NCBI GenBank assembly: GCA_017381395.1
Contig: JAFOCH010000110.1
Location: forward strand, 1 to 18,200
Source: Clostridia bacterium
GTDB lineage: Bacteria; Bacillota; Clostridia; Oscillospirales; Acutalibacteraceae
Length of the DNA stretch: 18,200 nucleotides
Direction of reading: 5' to 3'
Under the pieces are notes generated by a model, which was given only the letters and a program-made list of their open reading frames with translations, did not search any database and was not told the origin of the DNA. How positions within the stretch are numbered: the first letter of the stretch is position 1; each line of letters opens with the position of its first letter. This document shows positions 7,214-14,918 of the stretch, piece by piece. A program made the translations under genes and the position numbers.

Positions 7214-7237
7214 ATCAAACTTGTTCACTCATTACAA
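7209..7237 (-). promoter_or_regulatory. Sigma-A-type promoter of the GH13 gene
   Basis: TTGTAA (7232-7237) and TATACT (7209-7214) on the minus strand are separated by 17 bases, about 37 bases upstream of the start. Confidence 0.65.
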
Positions 7238-7282
7238 CCGATAAATTGCCGCAAAATGTCATTTCTTTGCGTAAAATATCCG

Positions 7283-7825
7283 TTAAAAGAACGACCGCAC
7301 GCGTACATTCTCTTTGCAACGAGGACAGGTGGCGGTGTGAGTACCCTTTCGCCTTTTTAGCCGCAAGGTTGCTCCGCAGCTTTTACACTTTACGTACTTG
7401 TAATTTTTGCGGTCGCGAGTGGGTTTTTCGGGTGTGTAATAGACCTTTTTGCCGCGCTGGTCGTAGCCACCCTGACCAAAGTTGCCGTTTGAGCCAAAGC
7501 CGCCGAAACCGCCATTTGAGCCGTAACCGCCACGGGATGACCGATTTTTTCTAAACAGGCGGTCGACAAGATTGCAATACCGCTCGTTTTCGCGGCGGCG
7601 AGCGTCGACATTTCGGGATAAAAAGCGAAAAATCATATAAACGAATAGTCCTAGCATCAAAAAGCGGATAACAAAATAAACGGTATACCAATCGGTCAAA
7701 ATGCCGATGAGTCCTTCGCAAAGCCACAGCACCAAATAGACAATACAAAGCCCGCTGAACATTCGGTCAATGCCGTTTCGCCCATACATAAATCGTGAAA
7801 AGGATACCATAAAGCGTCTAAACAT
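7283..7825 (-). CDS. Two-TM membrane protein with Gly-rich linker and C-terminal zinc ribbon
   Basis: 180-aa protein, family not recognised. Residues about 20-43 and 46-70 are membrane segments (SGLCIVYLVLWLCEGLIGIL and YFVIRFLMLGLFVYMIFRFL). A basic stretch follows, then a low-complexity Gly/Ser/Asn/Phe linker at about 96-122 (GGYGSNGGFGGFGSNG). The C-terminus holds a four-Cys zinc ribbon: CKSC about 20 residues before CPRC, ending in basic residues. Topology is probably both tails in the cytoplasm, with the ribbon free to bind nucleic acid or protein; that is inference. The start is weakly supported. The clear GGAG lies about 16 bases upstream, though GAGAAAC nearer the ATG could serve. It ends 110 bases before the GH13 start, with no clear terminator between, so some read-through into that gene is possible. 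Confidence 0.75.
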   Translation of the reverse strand: MFRRFMVSFSRFMYGRNGIDRMFSGLCIVYLVLWLCEGLIGILTDWYTVYFVIRFLMLGLFVYMIFRFLSRNVDARRRENERYCNLVDRLFRKNRSSRGGYGSNGGFGGFGSNGNFGQGGYDQRGKKVYYTPEKPTRDRKNYKYVKCKSCGATLRLKRRKGTHTATCPRCKENVRVRSFF

Positions 7826-7935
7826 TGTTGTTTCTCAAATTCTCCTTTTTTCCTTTTGATACTATTATTGTAAACGGTTTTTTTGCAAAATTGGTAGCAA
7901 ATGTGTAAACAATCTATTACCTCAAATAATTTATC

Positions 7936-7967
7936 AAAAAAAGGAAGGCGATTCGCCTTCCTTTTTA
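7936..7967 (-). terminator. Terminator of the glgCDA operon
   Basis: The stem AAAGGAAGGCG/CGCCTTCCTTT has a 3-base loop and a seven-T run on the minus-strand side. It lies directly after the glgA stop at 7972. Confidence 0.9.
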
Positions 7968-7971
7968 TCTG

Positions 7972-9387
7972 TTACAGAATTGATTTGTACAATTTAATAT
8001 ACTCGTTGGCCGATGCCGCCCACGAATTGTAGCAGCGCATTGCCCTTTCGACAAGGATATTCCAACCCTCGCGATTCTTAAATCCTTCGACTGCGCGGTA
8101 AACCGAATGCGCCATATCGTCGGCATTATACTGCTGGAAAACAAAGCCGTTTCCGTCAAATGCACCCGAGTCGGTGATTGTGTCGCGGAGTCCGCCGGTC
8201 GCTCTGACGACAGGGATTGTGCCATAACGGAGGGCTACCATTTGAGCCAATCCGCAGGGTTCGCTCTTTGACGGCATGAGGAAAATGTCGGCTCCTGCAT
8301 AAATTTTATGCGCCAAATCAGGTATAAAGCCGAGCTTTAATTTGAGTCGGTCGGGATAACGAGCCGCCAATTCGTAAAGGAAATTTTCGTACTCGAATTC
8401 GCCCGAGCCGAGAACTACAACCTGTACGCCAAAGTCGAGTATCGCTTCGAGTCGCGCCTTTACCAAATCGAGTCCCTTGTGCGAAACGAGTCGGGTTACC
8501 ATTCCGATAAGGGGAATGTCATCCCTCTCGGGAAGCTCGAAATAACGCTGTAACTGACGCTTGTTTTCCGCCTTTGCCTCGCGGGTGTCGACAGAATAAT
8601 TCTGATAAATCATGGGGTCGGTTTCGGGATTATAAAGATCGGTGTCGATGCCGTTTACAATACCCGAAAGCTTCCAGCTGCGTTCCTTTAATATTCCGTC
8701 AAGCTCGTGTGAATACCACGGGTCCATTATTTCCTGGGCGTAGGTCGGGCTGACGGTAGTAATTCTGTCCGCCCTTTCGATTGCGCCCTTCATCAAGTTA
8801 ACACAGTCGCGGTATTTGACAATATCGGCGGCAGAATCGGGAATGCCGAAAACGTCACCGAGAATTTCCGTACTGTAAATTCCCTGATACTGAATATTAT
8901 GAATGGTAAAAATGGTCTTTATTCCGCTGTACTCAGGTCTTTCGGCATAGAAAAGGTCCTTGTAAACAGGGACAAGTGCCGTTTGCCAATCGTTGCAGTG
9001 AATAATGTCAGGCTTGAAATCGATTACCGGCAGCACCTCTAACACGGCACGTGAGAAGAAGGCAAAACGCTCGGCATCGTCATAGTGGCCGTAAAGTGTA
9101 CCCCTCTTGAAATAATACTGGTTATCGAGCAGGTAATAGATTACGCCGTCCGACTTTGCTTCAAAAATGCCGCAGTACTGACGGCGCCACGAAACAGGCA
9201 CCGATATACTGCCGATAAAGGTCATATTCTCGCGCAATTCGGCACTGATAGAATCGTAAAGAGGCATTATCACGCGGCAACCGACAAATCGTGCACGCAA
9301 TGCCTTTGGCAACGCACCCGAAACGTCGGCAAGTCCACCCGAAGCGGCAAATGGCTGGGCTTCACTTGTTGCAAATAAAACTTTCAT
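7972..9387 (-). CDS. glgA: Glycogen synthase (ADP-glucose type, GT5)
   Basis: 471-aa glycogen synthase, adding glucose from ADP-glucose to the non-reducing ends of alpha-1,4-glucan in the cytoplasm. The GT5 N-terminus (MKVLFATSEAQPF) is followed by the nucleotide-sugar loop SGGLADVSGALPKAL (16-30), then HCNDWQTALVP (130-140), NGIDTDLYNPETD (245-257), TRLVSHKGLD with Arg299 and Lys304, and SKSEPCGL with Glu376 near the end of the catalytic cleft. All match GT5 glycogen/starch synthases in position. One departure is that the KTGGL loop of E. coli GlgA, whose Lys15 contacts ADP-glucose, reads Ala15-Ser16-GGL here. A GGGGAG site precedes the ATG. It is the third gene of the glgC-glgD-glgA operon, 24 bases after glgD, with a terminator right after it. 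Confidence 0.96.
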   Translation of the reverse strand: MKVLFATSEAQPFAASGGLADVSGALPKALRARFVGCRVIMPLYDSISAELRENMTFIGSISVPVSWRRQYCGIFEAKSDGVIYYLLDNQYYFKRGTLYGHYDDAERFAFFSRAVLEVLPVIDFKPDIIHCNDWQTALVPVYKDLFYAERPEYSGIKTIFTIHNIQYQGIYSTEILGDVFGIPDSAADIVKYRDCVNLMKGAIERADRITTVSPTYAQEIMDPWYSHELDGILKERSWKLSGIVNGIDTDLYNPETDPMIYQNYSVDTREAKAENKRQLQRYFELPERDDIPLIGMVTRLVSHKGLDLVKARLEAILDFGVQVVVLGSGEFEYENFLYELAARYPDRLKLKLGFIPDLAHKIYAGADIFLMPSKSEPCGLAQMVALRYGTIPVVRATGGLRDTITDSGAFDGNGFVFQQYNADDMAHSVYRAVEGFKNREGWNILVERAMRCYNSWAASANEYIKLYKSIL

Positions 9388-9411
9388 GAAACTTTCTCCC
9401 CTTTTTACGAG

Positions 9412-10527
9412 TTATACCTTTTCTGCCTTTTTGATAAATACTTGGTAGGTGTCGGAGCCCTTTAATTCGCGGTCATTACCGATTACTACGTTTTTATCCG
9501 TGCAGACGTATTCCAGACGGGCATTATCTCCCACCACGGTTCCCTGCATAAGTACGCAATTCTTTACCACTGCGCCCTTGCCAATTTTTACTCCGCGGAA
9601 GATAACCGAATTCTCGACCTCGCCCTCGATAACCGAGCCATCGGCGATAAGAGCATTTTTTACCCTCGATTTAAGTCCGTAGCGAACGGGTGCTTCGTCA
9701 CGCACCTTTGTCATAACGGGATAATCGCGACGGAGTAAAGCGTTTCTGTTCTCGGCTTTAAGGAGGTCCATGTTTGCCTTGATATATGTCTGAGTCGAGT
9801 CGATAACGGCTACGTAGCCCTCAATTTCGTACGACTGAATGTGAAGTGTATCGACGTGACGCTGGAAAATGTCGCGGTTCATGGCTGTACGGCTGTGAGC
9901 GGATGCCTCGTCGATGAGTTCGATAAGCAAATCCCTCTTTATAATATAGCAGCCAAGCGACCAGAGGCAGTCCTTCTTTGCTTCGGGCGAAATGAGAATT
10001 TCGGTGATTTTACCGCTTTCGTCCGCCTTTAATTCCATCACGTCGTCGCCCGTGGGTGCTGCACCCTTTATACTTCCAATTGTGATGTCGGCTCCGCTTG
10101 AAAGATGGTTTCTATACATCTTTTTAAGGTCGAAATTGGATACAACGTCGGCCTCGCAGAGATAGACGTATTCCTCGTCGGCCGATGCGATAAAGTTACG
10201 CACTCCGATAAGCTGTTCAAGTGAGGAGCAGGGAGCATTTCCTGCCCTATACAGATTAGGCGGGAGTATATAAAGTCCGCCCTTTTTCCTTGCGAGGTCG
10301 AATGCCTTACCCGTGCCGACGTGGTCCATCAGCGAATGATAATTTGCATTTGTAACAACGCCAACCTTGCTGATATTAGCATTTACCATATTCGAAATCG
10401 AAAAGTCGATCAGACGGTAACGGCCACCGAAGGGTACCGAGCCCATTGCTCGACTGGCGGTAAGCTCACGAATGAGATGGTCATGCTTGTTGGCAAATAC
10501 TATGCCCATTATGTTACTGCCCTTCAT
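9412..10527 (-). CDS. glgD: GlgD, regulatory subunit of ADP-glucose pyrophosphorylase
   Basis: 371-aa GlgC homolog that partners GlgC in Firmicutes ADP-glucose pyrophosphorylase. The fold is retained: a nucleotidyltransferase N-half with GSVPFGGRYRLIDFSISN, and a C-terminal left-handed beta-helix with repeats such as ADGSVIEGEVENSVIF and GKGAVVKNCVLMQGTVVG. The GGxGxRL loop that binds nucleotide in GlgC is replaced by FANKHDHLIREL, and the SGDH metal motif reads CEADVV. This is what defines catalytically inactive GlgD. Start choice: an ATG at 10533 is only about 4 bases from the GGAGG site. The ATG at 10527 sits 10 bases from it and overlaps the glgC stop as ATGA, so I prefer 10527; the longer form would be 373 aa. 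Coupled translation with glgC fits a fixed-ratio complex. Confidence 0.93.
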   Translation of the reverse strand: MKGSNIMGIVFANKHDHLIRELTASRAMGSVPFGGRYRLIDFSISNMVNANISKVGVVTNANYHSLMDHVGTGKAFDLARKKGGLYILPPNLYRAGNAPCSSLEQLIGVRNFIASADEEYVYLCEADVVSNFDLKKMYRNHLSSGADITIGSIKGAAPTGDDVMELKADESGKITEILISPEAKKDCLWSLGCYIIKRDLLIELIDEASAHSRTAMNRDIFQRHVDTLHIQSYEIEGYVAVIDSTQTYIKANMDLLKAENRNALLRRDYPVMTKVRDEAPVRYGLKSRVKNALIADGSVIEGEVENSVIFRGVKIGKGAVVKNCVLMQGTVVGDNARLEYVCTDKNVVIGNDRELKGSDTYQVFIKKAEKV

Positions 10528-11744
10528 TGACATTCACCCTCCTTCAAATTTTCTGAAAGCATTGTTTGCGGTTTTACCTCGGCATTTTTGCCTACTTCCA
10601 GTCCGCTTCCGACTACTGCGATGCCCCACTTTTCGAGGTCTGACATCTTTTCGGGGCAGCTGCCGATTTTGGCATTTTCGCCAACAATACTGTTTTCGCC
10701 AACGATGGCGTATTCTACGACGGCACCCTTTTTAATCACGGCGCCGGGCATTACAATAGAATCGTGAATTTCTGCACCTTCCTCAACGGTTACCTCCGAG
10801 AAAAGTACCGAGAATTCAACCTTTCCATCGATTACACAGCCCTCGGTAACAATCGAATTCTGCACCTCGGATTTTTCGCCCAAGTAATGAGGAGCGTTTC
10901 CACGTGTTCTGGAATAAATTCTCCATTTTGAATCCGAAAGGTCGAGCTCAACATTGGGACGGAGCAGGTCAAGGTTGGATTCCCAGAGGGAGTCGATTGT
11001 ACCTACGTCCTTCCAGTAGCCCTCAAAGGGATAAGCGTACATTCTTCTCTTATCCGCGAGCATTGCCGGAATAATGTTTTTACCAAAGTCGTTTTCCGAT
11101 TCGGGATTATTTTCGTCCTCGATTAAGTAGTGACGGAGCTTATCCCAGCTGAAAACGTAAATACCCATCGATGCCTTGTTCGATTTGGGCTGCTTCGGCT
11201 TTTCTTCAAATTCGTAGATCATTCCGGTTTCGTCAGCGTTCATGATACCAAAGCGACTTGCTTCCTCCATCGGTACTTCGAGTACGGCGATGGTACAGTC
11301 AGCATCGGCCTCGCGATGTGCCTTTATCATATTCGAGTAGTCCATTTTATAAATATGGTCGCCCGAAAGAATAAGCACGTATTCGGGATTGTACTGATCG
11401 ATAAACTGAATATTCTGATAAATTGCGTTTGCAGTTCCCTTGTACCAGTTGGTTCCCTTAATCTGCTGATACGGGGGAAGAAGGTGGACACCGCCACTGC
11501 TTCGGTCGAGGTCCCACGGGCCACCCGAACCGATATATTCATTCAGCACAAGCGGCTGATACTGGGTCAAAACACCCACCGTATCAATTCCAGAATTGAT
11601 ACAGTTTGACAGCGGGAAGTCGATAATTCGATACTTTCCGCCGTAGGGTACAGCCGGCTTTGCCATATTGTGTGTGAGCACTCCGAGACGACTTCCCTGT
11701 CCTCCCGCAAGCAGCATTGCTACACATTCTGTTTTTGCTTTCAT
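10524..11744 (-). CDS. glgC: Glucose-1-phosphate adenylyltransferase, catalytic subunit
   Basis: 406-aa ADP-glucose pyrophosphorylase; it makes ADP-glucose and PPi from ATP and glucose 1-phosphate, the committed step of glycogen synthesis. The nucleotide loop is LAGGQGSRLGVLT (12-24). It is followed by KPAVPYGGKYRIIDFPLSNC, GTANAIYQ (103-110), LSGDHIYKMDY with metal ligand Asp129, and the glucose-1-phosphate site EFEEKP with Lys182. GYWKDVGT and a C-terminal beta-helix of hexapeptide repeats (IHDSIVMPGAVIKKGAVVEY onward) complete it. Start: the frame extends to an ATG at 11762, but that lacks a ribosome binding site. The ATG at 11744 has AAGGA 9 bases upstream and gives the usual N-terminus, so 11744 is chosen. 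It is the first gene of the operon, overlapping glgD by 4 bases. Confidence 0.97.
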   Translation of the reverse strand: MKAKTECVAMLLAGGQGSRLGVLTHNMAKPAVPYGGKYRIIDFPLSNCINSGIDTVGVLTQYQPLVLNEYIGSGGPWDLDRSSGGVHLLPPYQQIKGTNWYKGTANAIYQNIQFIDQYNPEYVLILSGDHIYKMDYSNMIKAHREADADCTIAVLEVPMEEASRFGIMNADETGMIYEFEEKPKQPKSNKASMGIYVFSWDKLRHYLIEDENNPESENDFGKNIIPAMLADKRRMYAYPFEGYWKDVGTIDSLWESNLDLLRPNVELDLSDSKWRIYSRTRGNAPHYLGEKSEVQNSIVTEGCVIDGKVEFSVLFSEVTVEEGAEIHDSIVMPGAVIKKGAVVEYAIVGENSIVGENAKIGSCPEKMSDLEKWGIAVVGSGLEVGKNAEVKPQTMLSENLKEGECQ

Positions 11745-11857
11745 ATATTTCAATCCTTCCATAATAAAGGTTTTGATAACTTTATTTTAATATATTATCG
11801 TGCATTTTTGCACTTTTTTGGTAGTCAAGCGCATAAGGGCACATGCTTCCTTTTTTC

Positions 11858-11886
11858 ACTATACCAAACTTTATCTATGTTTTCAA
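11858..11886 (-). promoter_or_regulatory. glgC: Sigma-A-type promoter of the glgCDA operon
   Basis: TTGAAA (11881-11886) and TATAGT (11858-11863) on the minus strand are separated by 17 bases. This gives a leader of about 105 bases before the chosen glgC start. Confidence 0.65.
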
Positions 11887-12066
11887 GGTTTTTTTCGTAT
11901 TTATTTAATATAATACGTAGTAATCTTGTCCTGGAATTTGTATAAAATATCTAAATATTCCCACATTTTCACCCAATAACGAGCGTTTTTATGATGCACA
12001 ATTCTCTATTTTATGTTTTTAGGCCGTAGGTTATGCTACTTTTGAGATAAGTTTATTTATCTAATC

Positions 12067-12108
12067 AAAAAAGCGGCTTCCCGACCGATATGGGAATGCC
12101 GCTTTTTA
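12067..12108 (-). terminator. Terminator of apgM
   Basis: GCGGC-TTCCC pairs with GGGAA-GCCGC, with one bulged base and an 8-9 base loop, followed by six T in the minus direction. It lies just after the apgM stop. Confidence 0.88.
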
Positions 12109-12138
12109 TAAATTTATTTAACGGGCTTTAAACAGGGG

Positions 12139-13338
12139 TTATTTAATAAGCTGATTGATAAGTGACGGGCCGTGGTCAACAAATACTCCCGTCAAGGCGG
12201 CATTTTCTTCCGTAAAGGTCGAAACACCGCTTACCTCGGCCGTAGAATCGTATATCATAAACGGAACGGGATCGGACGAGTGGGTTGCCGTTGCGATAGG
12301 TGTCGGGTGGTCGGGCAGAATCATCATTCGATAATCGGTGCCGTCGAGCGCCTTGACAATCGGAGCTACAACCTTTTCGTCAATAAGTTCGATTGCCTTT
12401 ACCTTGTTTTCGGCTTCGCAGCGATGACCGCATTCGTCAGGCGCTTCGATATGCACGTAAACGTAATCGTTGGTATCTAACGCCTTTATTGCCGCTGCCG
12501 TCTTTCCCTCAAAATTGGTGTCGATATATCCGGTGGCTCCGTCAACGTCGATTGACTCCATTTTTGCGCTCTTTGCTATTCCTTTGAGCAGGTCAACCGC
12601 CGAAATAACAGCACCTTTTATTCCATACTTTTCTTCAAACGCAGGAAGTGCCGCTCTCGTTCCCTGACCCCAGAGCCAGATTGAGTTTGCGGGGCGTTCT
12701 CCTCTTGCTACCCTTTCCTTGTTAATCGGGTGGTTTGAAAGAATTTCGACGCTCTTTTTCATCAAATCGTAAAGCTCGGGATTGTCAATATGCGGCTGTA
12801 AATACTCGCCTACAACTCGACCCGAAATGTCGTGAGGGGGTGTAAGTGTGTATCCTGCCGAGCGACCACCGTGCCAAATTGTACAGTGACGATAGGCAAC
12901 TCCTGTGTAAAAGTCAAATTCTCCGCCGCCAAGCTCGGCCTGAAGTGTTTTTATCAGTTCGTCTGCCTCGGCGGTTGAGATGTCGCCGCCACAGTAGTCG
13001 ACCATTGTCTTTTTCTCGTATTCGGGCTCATCAGAAAGGGTGACGAGGTTACATCTAATAGCTACATCGTCGTCATCGAGGTCGATACCGATTGACGCCG
13101 CTTCGAGCGGTGAGCGTCCGGTATAAACTTCGGCAGGGTCGAATCCCATTACCGACAAATTGGCAACGTCGCTACCCGGCTTCATTCCGCTGGCAACCGT
13201 TCTTACCATTCCTACCGTTGCCTTTTCAGCCAAACGGTCGATGGTCGGCTTTTTTGCCGCCTGCATGGGTGTCCTTCCGCCGAGAGAATCAATCGGCAGG
13301 TCGGCCATTCCATCGCATAAAATTACTACGTATTTCAT
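12139..13338 (-). CDS. apgM: ApgM-type 2,3-bisphosphoglycerate-independent phosphoglycerate mutase
   Basis: 399-aa metalloenzyme of the alkaline phosphatase superfamily, archaeal-type cofactor-independent phosphoglycerate mutase; it interconverts 3- and 2-phosphoglycerate in lower glycolysis. It opens with KYVVILCDGMADLP (metal Asp9). The next motif is KPGSDVANLSVMGFDP, with Ser56 the likely phospho-acceptor. EAPDECGHRCE, LPDHPTP and ATHSSDPVPF supply the remaining Asp/His metal ligands. The Asp and His pattern is complete, so it should be active. A close subfamily has been proposed to act as homoserine kinase in bacteria that lack ThrB; no threonine genes are seen here, so the mutase call is preferred but not proven. 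Start: a GTG at 13347 abuts the GGGAG site and cannot use it. The ATG at 13338, 8 bases from GGGAG, gives the standard N-terminus. Confidence 0.88.
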   Translation of the reverse strand: MKYVVILCDGMADLPIDSLGGRTPMQAAKKPTIDRLAEKATVGMVRTVASGMKPGSDVANLSVMGFDPAEVYTGRSPLEAASIGIDLDDDDVAIRCNLVTLSDEPEYEKKTMVDYCGGDISTAEADELIKTLQAELGGGEFDFYTGVAYRHCTIWHGGRSAGYTLTPPHDISGRVVGEYLQPHIDNPELYDLMKKSVEILSNHPINKERVARGERPANSIWLWGQGTRAALPAFEEKYGIKGAVISAVDLLKGIAKSAKMESIDVDGATGYIDTNFEGKTAAAIKALDTNDYVYVHIEAPDECGHRCEAENKVKAIELIDEKVVAPIVKALDGTDYRMMILPDHPTPIATATHSSDPVPFMIYDSTAEVSGVSTFTEENAALTGVFVDHGPSLINQLIK

Positions 13339-13380
13339 TGGAATCACTCCCGAAAAAAGTCAAAGTTTCATCTGTTTTCA

Positions 13381-13409
13381 TTTTAGCACATTCATTTTCA
13401 AATTGGAAT
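13381..13409 (-). promoter_or_regulatory. Possible promoter of apgM
   Basis: TTCCAA (13404-13409) and TAAAAT (13381-13386) on the minus strand are separated by 17 bases, 43 bases before the start. The -35 is poor, so this is tentative. Confidence 0.35.
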
Positions 13410-13443
13410 AAAAATATCCCCGATGATAAATTTTTTTGCTTTG

Positions 13444-13472
13444 TTGACAATAGGGATAGAAAAGATTATGAT
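13444..13472 (+). promoter_or_regulatory. Sigma-A-type promoter of the DUF5050-like gene
   Basis: A consensus TTGACA (13444-13449) and TATGAT (13467-13472) are separated by 17 bases, about 40 bases before the ATG at 13512. Confidence 0.75.
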
Positions 13473-13511
13473 AATATTGTATGAATTTTACTGAAAAGAT
13501 GGGTATTTTTA

Positions 13512-14411
13512 ATGGAACGAAATAAAAAAATTGCACTTATCCCCTTTTTAGCGGCTGTCATATTTTCGCTAATCGTGATAGGGGTGGAGCTGATTGTCCC
13601 ACTCGACAAGCTGCACACAGCATCCGACGAGGAATTTCAAAACACTTCGGTCGGCGGAAAGGTTTGTATTTCGGGTAACACAGCATACTACCTTTCGTCA
13701 AGCGGAAAAATCCGCATGAACGGAAAAAATATTGATATTAAAATTGCCGACTCGGGCTCAAAAATGCAAAGCTACGACGACGGAATTATTTACATGGACG
13801 AAAACGAGCTTATCACCTGCGATATGACGGGCGCAAATAAGCAGACGGTTATCAAAAACGTGGGTGAATACTTCCTCAGCGGAAACTGGATTTTTTACAC
13901 CGAAAAGGGTAGCCGCGACCTCAAAAAAATTCGCATCACCGATAAAAAGAGTTTCGATCTCGGGATAAAGGTAAACGGGCAATTCACCGTCAGGGGTAAC
14001 ACACTCCTCTTTATCGGGGATAAAAACTATCTTTATTCAGCGCGTACCGACGGCAGCAATCTGACCGCCTTTCTGGGTAAAAGGGTTGACTTCTTTATGT
14101 TCTATGGCAACTACATTTACTTTCTCCAGGATGGCAAAATTTGGTCAACAGTAACCCACAATACAGCCAGTATGTATTCATATTGTGAAGCAGATAGCTT
14201 TACCATCTATGACGACACGCTGTACTATATCAGCGAGGGTACTATGTATTCCCGCGACCTCACCGAAACCGAGGCACCGGCGGTAAAAATCGAAACAAAA
14301 GGCGAAAATCCCACCGAAATCTACGTTTCAGAAAAGCACCTATACTACTATCTCGCCGACGGCACACTTTATCGCTGTGACCACTTTGGCGCAGGTGCGG
14401 AAAAAATGTAA
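13512..14411 (+). CDS. Membrane-anchored beta-propeller-like protein (DUF5050-like)
   Basis: 299-aa protein with an N-terminal signal anchor (residues about 8-30, IALIPFLAAVIFSLIVIGVELIV) and an outward-facing body of repeated beta strands. The repeat unit is roughly 35-45 residues with a Tyr/Ile/Phe-Tyr core: TAYYLSSSGKI, GIIYMDENEL, WIFYTEKGSRDL, LLFIGDKNYLYSARTDGS, NYIYFLQDGKI, TLYYISEGTMY, HLYYYLADGTLY. This YY-x-DG-x-LY pattern is that of DUF5050/YWTD-like propeller proteins, common in Clostridia. Six to seven such blades would make one propeller, probably for extracellular binding; ligand and role are unknown. It is divergent from apgM, with its own promoter and terminator. The ribosome binding site is weak (GATGGG). 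Confidence 0.75.
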   Translation: MERNKKIALIPFLAAVIFSLIVIGVELIVPLDKLHTASDEEFQNTSVGGKVCISGNTAYYLSSSGKIRMNGKNIDIKIADSGSKMQSYDDGIIYMDENELITCDMTGANKQTVIKNVGEYFLSGNWIFYTEKGSRDLKKIRITDKKSFDLGIKVNGQFTVRGNTLLFIGDKNYLYSARTDGSNLTAFLGKRVDFFMFYGNYIYFLQDGKIWSTVTHNTASMYSYCEADSFTIYDDTLYYISEGTMYSRDLTETEAPAVKIETKGENPTEIYVSEKHLYYYLADGTLYRCDHFGAGAEKM

Positions 14412-14423
14412 AATCAGTTAAAA

Positions 14424-14459
14424 TCTCTGTCTTTTTCACAAAAAAGGCAGAGACTTTTT
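14424..14459 (+). terminator. Terminator of the DUF5050-like gene
   Basis: TCTCTGTCTTTTT pairs with AAAAAGGCAGAGA across a short loop, followed by T-rich sequence. The single T-G pair is a wobble only in plus-strand RNA, which supports plus-strand termination. Confidence 0.85.
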
Positions 14460-14518
14460 ACATTTTTTATTGAAAAAGGAAATATACATAGTATATATAA
14501 AATTTCGCTTTCGTTCTA

Positions 14519-14547
14519 TTGACAAAGTCTCTTTTAAGGTTTATAAT
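14519..14547 (+). promoter_or_regulatory. feoA: Consensus sigma-A promoter of the feo operon
   Basis: TTGACA (14519-14524) and TATAAT (14542-14547) are separated by 17 bases: both hexamers and the spacing are perfect. A promoter this strong is expected to be held down by a repressor, and palindromes lie right after it. Confidence 0.9.
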
Positions 14548-14553
14548 ATATGC

Positions 14554-14571
14554 AGTTAGCAGAGACTAACT
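14554..14571. promoter_or_regulatory. Palindrome 1 of the feo operon, candidate iron-regulator operator
   Basis: AGTTAG-C-AGAG-A-CTAACT sits over the expected transcription start, 6 bases after the -10 hexamer. The 6-bp outer arms are perfect. The layout matches the other two copies (GTTAGC-N4-GCTAAC) except for one base in the right half. Confidence 0.65.
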
Positions 14572-14588
14572 AATTTTCAAAACTATGA

Positions 14589-14604
14589 GTTAGCCGCCGC
14601 TAAT
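14589..14604. promoter_or_regulatory. Palindrome 2 of the feo operon (feoA leader)
   Basis: GTTAGC-CGCC-GCTAAT has perfect TTAGC/GCTAA arms with a 4-base spacer. It is centred 34 bases downstream of palindrome 1 and about 50 bases before the feoA start. Confidence 0.6.
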
Positions 14605-14653
14605 CGCTTTTGGATTTCGGCGACCGTCTAATAATAATTTGTGGTGAAAGAAT

Positions 14654-14866
14654 ATGACTTTGAAGGATGCAATCGAGGAAAAAGAATACATCATTCAGCA
14701 AATAAATACCGATGACGAGGAGCTGGACGCCTTTCTCTTTTCGCTCGGCTGTTACAGCGGTGAAAGAATTACAGTAATCTCTCGTTTAAAAGGAAGCTGC
14801 GTGGTTTCAATAAAAAACGCAAGGTACAACATTGACAATCAGTTGGCCGAGGCAATTATCGTTTGA
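14654..14866 (+). CDS. feoA: FeoA, SH3-like cytoplasmic partner of the ferrous iron transporter
   Basis: 70-aa FeoA, a small SH3-like cytoplasmic protein that supports Fe(II) uptake by FeoB. It has the family order: an N-terminal helix-strand (YIIQQINTDDEELDAFLFSLGCYSGERITVISR), then a strand pair with VVSIKNARYNIDNQLAEAIIV. The blocks LGCYSGERITVISR and the closing NARYNID-LA-I match the usual G-x-G-E/D-x-I-x-V and R-I/D-x-x-LA-x-x-I signatures. The length is normal (about 70-75). GGTGA lies 6-7 bases before the ATG. It is the first gene of the feo operon, 120 bases before feoB, with a third palindrome in that gap. Regulation by iron is likely from the palindromes. Confidence 0.92.
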   Translation: MTLKDAIEEKEYIIQQINTDDEELDAFLFSLGCYSGERITVISRLKGSCVVSIKNARYNIDNQLAEAIIV

Positions 14867-14918
14867 CGCTTTCACTTTGCGAAGGCAAAAAACAGCCGAC
14901 TGATTATTTTTTTCAGCG

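Larger units (their letters stand above)
11745..12138. other. Intergenic region between apgM and glgC
   Basis: No convincing gene is seen on either strand; the stretch is very AT-rich. It holds the glgC promoter (11858-11886), a roughly 100-base glgC leader with a small hairpin GTGCA-TTTT-TGCAC (11800-11813), and the apgM terminator (12067-12108). The part 11890-12060 shows nothing I can name. Confidence 0.7.

Noticed and set aside
11130..11609. A 159-codon plus-strand frame inside glgC
   Set aside because: Antisense to a clearly conserved gene, with no start signal of its own.
11745..11762. Upstream ATG of glgC at 11762
   Set aside because: No ribosome binding site precedes it; the ATG at 11744 has one and gives the family-typical N-terminus.
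11800..11813. Small hairpin GTGCA-TTTT-TGCAC in the glgC leader as a terminator or riboswitch
   Set aside because: Only five base pairs; the T run lies on the plus strand, where no gene ends. No riboswitch class could be recognised.
13339..13347. GTG start for apgM three codons upstream
   Set aside because: It touches the GGGAG ribosome binding site, leaving no spacing; the ATG at 13338 is correctly placed.
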